Assembly (NCBI GenBank): GCA_016185945.1
Contig: JACPMR010000002.1
Span: 74,999 to 121,215 of the forward strand
From: Candidatus Woesearchaeota archaeon
GTDB lineage: Archaea; Nanobdellota; Nanobdellia; Woesearchaeales; GW2011-AR4
DNA: 46,217 nucleotides
Direction of reading: 5' to 3'
Part shown: in pieces, positions 40,415-45,491 of the stretch
Layout of the letters: each line of letters opens with the position of its first letter
Position numbering within the stretch: position 1 is the stretch's first letter
Position numbers and translations under genes: made by a program
Notes under the pieces: model-generated
Databases searched by the model: none
The model's input: the letters and a program-made list of their open reading frames with translations, nothing else
What the model was told of the DNA's origin: nothing

Positions 40415-40951
40415 TTAGGGCACATCAACATAAAGCTTTTGCGTTGCAGAATAGGACTTGCCGTCCTGTGCCTGTATTTTGACGTCAAAAATGTAAGTGC
40501 CTGAAACTGCATTGGCAGGAACCTGTATTCCTATCCCGATAACCTTTTCCTCGTTTTTCTCTATGAAAACGCTTCTGTCCCTTGGGTTCCATATCAGATT
40601 GTCTGTTTGGATTTCCTGCTTTGTTTTAGCATAGCCTGATGGACTGGGCCTTGACACAATTACATCGAAATTCTGGCTGTCAAGAATGTTTATTATTTTC
40701 AAGCCAAAAACATCAAACTTGGTTCTTTTTATCGTCTTTCTGTCAATGCCGATGCAAACCCTGTCAGAGCCCTCGCATACAAGACTGCCTATTCTCTCGT
40801 CAAGCTCTGCTGTTGTTATTTCCTGCAGCTCCGTTGCCTGCGATGAAAGCCTTGAAATGAATCTGACTCCAAATCCGAATATGACTATTGATATGATGAG
40901 TATAACAATAAAATTAAGCGACAGCTCGATTGCTTTTCTGTTCATTTTCAT
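40415..40951 (-). CDS. Pilin-like membrane-anchored protein
   Basis: A 178-aa protein starting MKMNRKAIELSLNFIVILIISIVIFGFGV: a basic head, A-I-E-L and a hydrophobic helix, as in archaeal type IV pilin-like proteins (Glu at +5 of the predicted mature end). The outer region has two Cys (VCEGSDRVC) and an Ig-like end (IGIGIQVPANAVSGTYIFDVKIQ) like the PTRVPSGSYFLTFDV end of the 36162 protein, so the two are probably paralogous. It overlaps the upstream lipoprotein gene by 4 nt and converges on tpiA. Confidence 0.68.
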   Translation of the reverse strand: MKMNRKAIELSLNFIVILIISIVIFGFGVRFISRLSSQATELQEITTAELDERIGSLVCEGSDRVCIGIDRKTIKRTKFDVFGLKIINILDSQNFDVIVSRPSPSGYAKTKQEIQTDNLIWNPRDRSVFIEKNEEKVIGIGIQVPANAVSGTYIFDVKIQAQDGKSYSATQKLYVDVP

Positions 40952-41772
40952 CCGCTTTTAAAAAAGAAAGCTTGTTTTCCACCTGAAGTGAATGTGCCCC
41001 TTACTGTTTCATTATTGTATATGCTTGTGCCATTGGATGTCCGTCCGCCAAATACCTGCTTTACATAGCTGTAGTCAATGCTGTATCTTACTGAGCCTTG
41101 TTCTTCCATCTCCTGCGGCTTATAGCCCAATGTCAAAGGCAGGCTGATTAATGCCTCGTCTCCAATCCCATTAAGAGTGCTGTCCAATTCTTTCTCGGCA
41201 ACCAGAAGCTCTGCCCTTGCGAATTCGCCGCTATATTGCAGTTTTGCCTTTGTAAGCCTTACGGGCAATACCAAATCCTTGCTTATGTCATCCAAGGTTA
41301 TCCTTATTTCAAATGAGTCTTTGTTGATGTCAAATGGCTTATTATATTTCACAATAGAGCTTGCCTTGAAGAATCCCACATTTATCGTGTCCAAAAAGTT
41401 TTGAGGCAATACATCCTTTTTTTCCGCACCCAAAATGCATTGATTATCGACATTGCAGTAATAATGCACATACGCGGCTTCCTGCTCTCTTGAGCCAATC
41501 TTTATTTTTGCCTTGCCCTCGCATTTTCCATAGTCATCAGGGCAGGTGCATTGATTGCCTGGCTTGCCGTTCTCTATTGATTCCTGCAATTTGTTGCCGC
41601 AGCAGTTTTTCTGCAAATTATAAGCACATTTCTTGTCTTGGCATTTTGAGATGAAGCATGTCCGTGGAGCACAATCAGCGCTTGTTTTGCATTCTGCTTT
41701 GGCGCAGGCTGCAATTAACAAAATTATTCCAAATAACAGAACCATCAATAGATTTCTTCTTATTTTAATCAC
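40948..41772 (-). CDS. Cysteine-rich secreted lipoprotein-like protein
   Basis: A 274-aa protein with a signal sequence ending LLIAACAKAEC, a possible lipobox (LIAAC). Residues 27-110 carry about 14 cysteines in short spacings (CKTSADCAPRTCFISKCQ, CCGNKLQ, CTCPDDYGKC), a disulfide-rich domain. The rest is beta-rich (FEIRITLDDISKDLVLPVRL). It is translationally coupled (4-nt overlap) to the pilin-like gene, suggesting that both are surface components. No recognised family. Confidence 0.65.
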   Translation of the reverse strand: MIKIRRNLLMVLLFGIILLIAACAKAECKTSADCAPRTCFISKCQDKKCAYNLQKNCCGNKLQESIENGKPGNQCTCPDDYGKCEGKAKIKIGSREQEAAYVHYYCNVDNQCILGAEKKDVLPQNFLDTINVGFFKASSIVKYNKPFDINKDSFEIRITLDDISKDLVLPVRLTKAKLQYSGEFARAELLVAEKELDSTLNGIGDEALISLPLTLGYKPQEMEEQGSVRYSIDYSYVKQVFGGRTSNGTSIYNNETVRGTFTSGGKQAFFFKSG

Positions 41773-41891
41773 TCCCTTTTGATTTTATTTAATCCTTATT
41801 AAACTTATATATATAGGTTGTGGAAAAAATTTTTAATGCAAATATTTATATACATTGAAATGGATGCCTATTAAAAATTGAGGTGATGGAA

Positions 41892-42107
41892 ATGCTTTGC
41901 AATTGCAATTACGACAAGACTAAACTTCTTTATAAGCTTACAAAAGCTGTGGGCTTTATCGAGAAGCATGCGATGCATGACGCAGAGAAAGATGGGCATC
42001 CGCTTTGTGCTGAAGAATACAGGGAATTGAAGCAAGACCTGGAAAGGCACATTGAAAAGCTGAGGATGGCTGTCGAAGGCTTGTCAAGAGAAGGGAAGTT
42101 TGGTTGA
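41892..42107 (+). CDS. Small helical His/Cys-containing protein
   Basis: About 71 aa, starting MLCNCNYDKTKLLYKL. It is all-helical with CNC at the N-terminus and HAMHDAEKDGHPLC and HIEK further on, a possible metal site. The ATG 41892 is chosen because GAGGTGA lies just upstream; ATG and GTG codons two or three codons earlier lie within that site. TATA-like atttatata near 41846 serves it. Function unknown. Confidence 0.6.
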   Translation: MLCNCNYDKTKLLYKLTKAVGFIEKHAMHDAEKDGHPLCAEEYRELKQDLERHIEKLRMAVEGLSREGKFG

Positions 42108-42159
42108 ATTAATTTTCAGAAAACCTTTTAAATCAATTTGAAATATCTTGGATTCTGTC

Positions 42160-42262
42160 GGGCCCATAGCTCAGCCTGGTTAGAGCGACGGTCTTATATG
42201 GCATTGCTCTAAGCATAATCTAAGTGAGCCGTAGGTCGAGGGTTCAAAGCCCTTTGGGCCCA
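42160..42262 (+). tRNA. tRNA-Ile (anticodon UAU) with a 28-nt intron
   Basis: The acceptor GGGCCCA pairs with TGGGCCC and is followed by discriminator A. D-stem GCTC/GAGC, T-stem GAGGG/CCCTT with loop TTCAAAG, and anticodon stem ACGGT/GCCGT are complete. The anticodon loop is CTTATA, then an intron (42199-42226) at the canonical 37/38 site, then A. The bulge-helix-bulge is visible: CTTA pairs with TAAG, with 3-nt bulges TAT and TGA around the splice sites. The spliced anticodon UAU reads AUA. Most archaea read AUA with a CAU tRNA carrying agmatidine. Isoleucine identity also fits the GGGCCC acceptor. TATA-like ttttaaat near 42126. Confidence 0.82.
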
Positions 42263-42264
42263 TT

Positions 42265-42516
42265 GCTCCCGTAGTGTAGTCCGGATTAAGGAAATCCACA
42301 ACATGTGGTTGTTCTTTAAGGATAACCAATCATTTCGGATTTTCGATCCGAAGACCTGGGTTCAAAACAATCAACGGCTAAAAATAACAAATAAATTCAA
42401 TCAAACACGAGAGCGACTTTTATATTCACAGCATGAAGAAAGTGAACCGCTTTTGATGTTGACTGGAATTAAAAATTGCCAAAATGCCGTTGTTGCTGAA
42501 AGTCCCGGCGGGAGCA
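42265..42516 (+). tRNA. tRNA-Glu (anticodon UUC) split by two introns
   Basis: Begins 2 nt after tRNA-Ile. Exons: 42265-42284 (GCTCCCGTAGTGTAGTCCGG), 42326-42366, and 42503-42516 (TCCCGGCGGGAGCA). Joining them gives a standard archaeal tRNA-Glu: acceptor GCTCCCG/CGGGAGC, anticodon stem TCGGA/TCCGA with loop TTTTCGA (UUC), T-stem CTGGG/CCCGG with loop TTCAAAT. Intron 1 (42285-42325, 41 nt) is in the D-loop: GTCC pairs GGAT with bulges GGA and AAC. Intron 2 (42367-42502, 136 nt) is at T-loop 59/60: TTCA pairs TGAA with bulges AAA and AGT, and CAACGGC/GCCGTTG closes it. Intron 2 contains a structured repeat. Confidence 0.88.
42394..42470 (+). repeat. Structured repeat, copy 6, inside the tRNA-Glu T-loop intron
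   Basis: AATTCAATCAAACA at 42394 and TGTTGACTGGAATT at 42457-42470 are near-inverse ends. Between them the family hairpin appears: AGAGC (42410-42414) with GCTTTT (42449-42454), bulge GAACC, upper stem ACTTT (42416-42420) with AAAGT (42439-42443). It shares CACGAGAGC with copy 2 and GAGCGACTTTT with copy 5. It makes up over half of the 136-nt intron. Confidence 0.65.
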
Positions 42517-42608
42517 TCCATTCTTAATCAAAATGCCCTCGGGCGTGTACATATAGTCTACATGCGATTTATATACCACCTTATACCCTTATTCTAGCGG
42601 AGGCAAAA

Positions 42609-42779
42609 ATGGAAAAAGGCATCAGAATTCTATTTAGAGAATTAGGACCAGTCAAAACAATCGAATTTTTTCAGAGAATGGGCATCAATAAAGGCAACTC
42701 ACTGAAAGAGATAGAAAGCATTACAAAAAAGCTTTCAAAAGAAGAGATTTTGGAGAAGATAAGAAAAGCAAGGAAATAA
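42609..42779 (+). CDS. Small helical hypothetical protein
   Basis: A 56-aa basic protein (MEKGIRILFRELGPVKTIEFF...KLSKEEILEKIRKARK), antitoxin-like in size and in the helical pattern of archaeal antitoxins placed before nuclease toxins, but no toxin follows. TATA atttatata (about 42571-42579) and ribosome site GGAGG are good. The first structured 60-nt repeat starts three bases after its stop. Confidence 0.6.
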   Translation: MEKGIRILFRELGPVKTIEFFQRMGINKGNSLKEIESITKKLSKEEILEKIRKARK

Positions 42780-42782
42780 CTT

Positions 42783-42842
42783 CTTAGGCTGCCAGCCGTG
42801 AGGCTCCAAGCAAAATAAACCTCAGCGCTGAGCAAGCCTAAG
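42783..42842 (+). repeat. 60-nt structured repeat, copy a
   Basis: CTTAGGCT (42783-42790) pairs with AGCCTAAG (42835-42842). Inside, GCCAGC pairs with GCTGAGC (one bulged base), and GAGG with CCTC around the conserved loop CTCCAA...AATAAA. The second copy at 43542-43601 has the same length and fold with changed stem bases. It sits directly behind a stop codon and before the promoter of the DUF5678 gene (TATA near 42863). Confidence 0.65.
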
Positions 42843-42902
42843 GACCTCTGGAAATCAGAAAAATTTATAAGGCGGTAATATATTATAGCATATAGAGAAA
42901 AA

Positions 42903-43103
42903 ATGACAACTACTAATTACGAATGGTTCATTGAGAATAACCTTGACAGATACGCTGGCAAATGGGTTGCTATAGACAATAAACAAGTTCTGGATAGTGA
43001 CCTAAAATTAGATGCTCTATTAGAAAAGGTTAAGGATAAATACCCAAAATCAAGACCTTTCATAACCAGAGTTAGAAATAAACTGCTTCGACTTCATTCT
43101 TAA
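42903..43103 (+). CDS. DUF5678-type small protein
   Basis: A 66-aa protein with the DUF5678 pattern: EWFIENNLDRYAGKWVAIDNKQVLDSD and a C-terminal helix. The family is often encoded beside retropepsin-like proteases in archaea and bacteria, as here, where the protease starts one base after its stop. Function unknown. A leaderless start fits TATA atttataag near 42866. Confidence 0.75.
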   Translation: MTTTNYEWFIENNLDRYAGKWVAIDNKQVLDSDLKLDALLEKVKDKYPKSRPFITRVRNKLLRLHS

Positions 43104-43104
43104 A

Positions 43105-43533
43105 ATGACATTAAGTTACAAGTTTAAGAAATTCAGGTTAGAGAGCGGTATATACACTAAGAGGCCGATTGTTGATATTATTTTGAAAAACGACGATAAA
43201 TATTTGGAGTTTGGCGCAATTCTTGATTCTGGCTCTGACCTGACGACAATTCCAAAAGCAGCTGCTGATTATTTGGGCTTAAAAGCAGAGGATAAAGAAA
43301 TTGAAATGGTTGGCTACAAAGGCACGGGAAAAGTCAGGCAGAGCAAAGTAACAATAATTTTTAAGGGAAAAGTTAAAAGGCAAGAAGAGACATTAAGCAA
43401 TGTTTCTGTAGCAATTATGCAAGACCCTGAAGAGGAAGATGTCATAATAGGAACAGCTGGCGTGTTTGAGCATTTCAAGATTATTTTTAATGACACTAAG
43501 AACATAAATCTTACAAGACTGACAAATTTATAA
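43105..43533 (+). CDS. Retropepsin-like aspartic protease
   Basis: A 142-aa single-domain aspartic protease. The catalytic DSG is at residues 41-43 in GAILDSGSDLTTIP, and the hydrophobic-hydrophobic-Gly motif is DVIIGTAG at 112-119, as in clan AA retroviral-type proteases. It must dimerise to be active. It is coupled to the DUF5678 gene (one-base gap). There is no reverse transcriptase or other retroelement gene, so it is a stand-alone cellular protease; substrate unknown. Confidence 0.85.
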   Translation: MTLSYKFKKFRLESGIYTKRPIVDIILKNDDKYLEFGAILDSGSDLTTIPKAAADYLGLKAEDKEIEMVGYKGTGKVRQSKVTIIFKGKVKRQEETLSNVSVAIMQDPEEEDVIIGTAGVFEHFKIIFNDTKNINLTRLTNL

Positions 43534-43541
43534 AGTGTATT

Positions 43542-43601
43542 CTTAGGCTGCCAGCCAAAAGAGGCTCCAAACTGAATAAACCTCGAGACTGGCAACCTAA
43601 G
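43542..43601 (+). repeat. 60-nt structured repeat, copy b
   Basis: CTTAGG (43542-43547)/CCTAAG (43596-43601), GCCAG/CTGGC and GAGG/CCTC stems with loop CTCCAA...AATAAA, 60 nt like copy a (42783-42842) and in the same orientation. It begins eight bases after the protease stop and ends five bases before the stop of the opposite-strand gene at 43607. It may act as a bidirectional terminator or mark the edge of a cassette. Confidence 0.65.
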
Positions 43602-43606
43602 GAAAT

Positions 43607-43735
43607 CTACTCCTCAAAAATTTCTTTATGATACTCTTCCCAAGCCAATGTTCTGGCTTCTTTTTCGTTCTTGCCTTCATCAATTAACTCTTTAATCCTT
43701 GCATCTATTCTTTCGTATAAGTCTATGAAGCTCAT
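43607..43735 (-). CDS. Small helical hypothetical protein
   Basis: A 42-aa frame (MSFIDLYERIDARIKELIDEGK...WEEYHKEIFEE), acidic and helical, with a strong ribosome site (GGGGGTGAT) six bases before the ATG. It converges on the protease gene across repeat copy b. No family recognised. The size suits an antitoxin or regulator but no partner is visible. Confidence 0.55.
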   Translation of the reverse strand: MSFIDLYERIDARIKELIDEGKNEKEARTLAWEEYHKEIFEE

Positions 43736-43856
43736 TCTATCACCCCCTTTGGCTAGAAATAAGTTTTATTTTAAACATCAAAATTCCACTTATGTTACAT
43801 AAATGGTTTACGTACAGTTAAACATTGCATGGAATTTGGATGTCATAAAAATGCAA

Positions 43857-43897
43857 AGCATTTTTAGGATCCCGAAAATCTTTGATTTTCGCGATGC
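43857..43897. repeat. Short palindrome in a 216-nt non-coding gap
   Basis: AGCAT...ATGCT encloses the perfect hairpin CGAAAATC(TTT)GATTTTCG (43873-43891). A similar word (GAAAATCTTTTGATTTCCGC) occurs near 10076. The gap 43736-43951 holds no convincing gene. Confidence 0.4.
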
Positions 43898-43951
43898 TCA
43901 AAAATCACCCATCAATAAGTGGAATTTTGTAGTGTCCAAAACCACGTTGCT

Positions 43952-44059
43952 TTACTCGTTAGAAAAGACAGCTCCGCAATGCGGACATTGGACATACTTA
44001 TCATTATAGTCCACGCCTGGAATTGGTTTACCGCATTCTTTGCATTTGATTTCCTTCAT
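43952..44059 (-). CDS. Small double-CxxC zinc-ribbon protein
   Basis: A 35-aa protein with CKECGK and CPHCGA knuckles (C6, C9, C25, C28) predicted to bind one zinc. Its ATG overlaps the stop of the upstream basic protein gene (ATGA), so it is the third gene of a coupled operon with a HEPN protein. A broken second copy of its end lies at 44722-44781. Confidence 0.65.
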   Translation of the reverse strand: MKEIKCKECGKPIPGVDYNDKYVQCPHCGAVFSNE

Positions 44060-44232
44060 TTAAGCTTTGTTTGTTTTTCTGATTTTTCTTCTTTGATTGG
44101 TTTTCCTTTATGCCAGCCGGAATAATACATTATGGATTTCTCTTTCTTTAGTTTGAAGATAGGCTTCTTTTTCTTTTTGGCTTTTTCCTTTGCTGTTTCT
44201 TGTTCGAGGATTTTTAAGAGGCGAGTGTCCAT
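44056..44232 (-). CDS. Small lysine-rich protein
   Basis: A 58-aa strongly basic protein (MDTRLLKILEQETAKEKAKKKKKPIF...) ending KQTKLK, with YYSGWHKGKP in the middle. Its start overlaps the HEPN stop (TAATG) and its stop overlaps the zinc-ribbon start (ATGA). Tight coupling argues that it is real. Nucleic-acid binding is suggested by charge only. Confidence 0.65.
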   Translation of the reverse strand: MDTRLLKILEQETAKEKAKKKKKPIFKLKKEKSIMYYSGWHKGKPIKEEKSEKQTKLK

Positions 44233-44678
44233 TATTTCTGTGGTTTATATAATAAATCAATTATCCAAATTTTCAAAATTGGGTAATTTGATTCTATCAT
44301 AATACTAATTGCTTTAGCTATACCATCATTGAAAATATTTTTTGCTGGAATACCTTTATAGCCGTATCTTGAGAAATTTCTAATTTTTGCTAATGCAGAA
44401 TGAATCGCAACAAAAGGTGGTAAAACTATTTTGCTGTAAAGCTCGAAATTAGGGTCATCGGGTTTAAGTTTTTCTATTATTAAAGGGAGGTACCCACCGA
44501 CGTCATGGTCTTTTTTGTAACTAATATTATATAAAATTAGTAATGATTTTATAGCAAATTCCAACGTATCATGAAATTTATCTACACATTCAGGATATTT
44601 TTCTCTTTCGAGTAAGCTTTTTGCTTCTGAATAGCTACTTTCAGCTGCATCAAATAGATTTTTAGCTTCTTCATACAT
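44232..44678 (-). CDS. HEPN-domain protein
   Basis: A 148-aa helical protein of the HEPN type. The first half, YEEAKNLFDAAESSYSEAKSLLEREKYPECVDKFHDTLEFAIKSLLIL, is the characteristic helix pair, and KIRNFSRYGYKGIP near 112 stands at the place of the R-x4-6-H motif but has no His there. If HEPN RNase activity depends on that His, this one may be inactive or act only as a binding module. No MNT nucleotidyltransferase partner is present; instead a lysine-rich protein and a zinc ribbon follow with overlapping codons. Confidence 0.75.
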   Translation of the reverse strand: MYEEAKNLFDAAESSYSEAKSLLEREKYPECVDKFHDTLEFAIKSLLILYNISYKKDHDVGGYLPLIIEKLKPDDPNFELYSKIVLPPFVAIHSALAKIRNFSRYGYKGIPAKNIFNDGIAKAISIMIESNYPILKIWIIDLLYKPQK

Positions 44679-44721
44679 TTTGAACTATTAACTTACTAAG
44701 AAATATAAATTTTTTCCATTT

Positions 44722-44781
44722 TTAGTCATTAGAAAACACAATTCCGCAATGAGGGCACTGCACTAAATTGCTTAAAAACAA
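44722..44781 (-). pseudogene. Broken copy of the zinc-ribbon gene at 43952-44059
   Basis: Frame ...SNLVQCPHCGIVFSND ends in TAA and matches the last 15 residues of the intact gene (YVQCPHCGAVFSNE) with similar DNA, but the first CxxC half is missing and there is no ATG (only a TTG at 44779-44781). It is best read as the remnant of a duplication that also carried flanking DNA. The rest of 44679-44975 shows only promoters. Confidence 0.6.
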
Positions 44782-44975
44782 TATCTTTATAAACCAAAAT
44801 GTAAATTTACTGATAATTTTATTGCAATATTGCAACAAAGTTTCATTTTTGATGCAAAGGGGGTGGATAGATTGGATACAAACTGCAACTTAGTTTCATG
44901 TATTGAACATAATTCTAAACTTAATCCTATTTTAAACATAAAATTTAAATATAAGTTCCATTTTATATCAAAATT

Positions 44976-45488
44976 ATGAAACAAAGTATAGAAAATCTCA
45001 CTGAAAATGAAAAAAAGTTTCTGGAATTGCTACTTGAAAAAGGGAATATTTCAGACGCAGATATAGCTAAAAAAACTGGGATGAGCAAATCGACTTGCTC
45101 AAGAATAAGAAAAAAGATGGAGAAATTGTTAATAAGTGAATACATTCCGATAATTGAATTAGATAAGGTAGGTATCGAAGTTTTCTTAGTTTTGCTGTTT
45201 AAATGGAATTCATTCGATAAAGAGGATTTAACAAAAAAAACATTCCATGAATTTGAAAAGGATCCTCATGTTATATTTTTGGCCAATGGTCAAGGTTCTG
45301 CAGGGCAAAGTACTGTAATGTTCATGGGATTTAAAAGCTTAGAACAATACAACGAATATTTCAAGGAGTTTAGAAAAAAATATGACAAATACATCGAAAA
45401 TGTGAATTCGTTGATTTTACCATCGAAAGAACTGATAAAGCACGATTTTACTGAAATTATCAAAAAAGAACTATTGGGGGTGAATTAG
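44976..45488 (+). CDS. Lrp/AsnC-like HTH transcriptional regulator
   Basis: A 170-aa protein. Residues 1-55 form an Lrp-type HTH (LTENEKKFLELLLEKGNISDADIAKKTGMSKSTCSRIRKKM). The rest is an alpha/beta ligand-binding-like domain (VGIEVFLVLLFKWNS, QSTVMFMGFKSLEQYNEYFKEF) comparable to the RAM domain but divergent. A TATA box (tttaaatata, 44944-44953) 28 nt before the ATG indicates a leaderless start. It is three bases upstream of a secreted-protein gene, whose ribosome site overlaps its end. Confidence 0.75.
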   Translation: MKQSIENLTENEKKFLELLLEKGNISDADIAKKTGMSKSTCSRIRKKMEKLLISEYIPIIELDKVGIEVFLVLLFKWNSFDKEDLTKKTFHEFEKDPHVIFLANGQGSAGQSTVMFMGFKSLEQYNEYFKEFRKKYDKYIENVNSLILPSKELIKHDFTEIIKKELLGVN

Positions 45489-45491
45489 AAA

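Noticed and set aside
42411-42454. Kink-turn in the conserved asymmetric loop
   Set aside because: The order of GA and the unpaired bases is wrong for a canonical K-turn, and GA is not conserved on both strands across the copies.
42303-42527. A 74-codon open frame over the tRNA-Glu gene
   Set aside because: It lies across tRNA exons and introns whose splice motifs and folding are precise; no promoter or ribosome site fits a protein.
43105-43533. Retroelement remnant
   Set aside because: The protease is an intact, compact gene coupled to DUF5678; no reverse transcriptase, integrase or long terminal repeats are seen.
43803-44009. 68-codon open frame in the gap after the 43607 gene
   Set aside because: It runs antisense over the zinc-ribbon gene, includes a palindrome, and lacks a ribosome site and protein-like composition.
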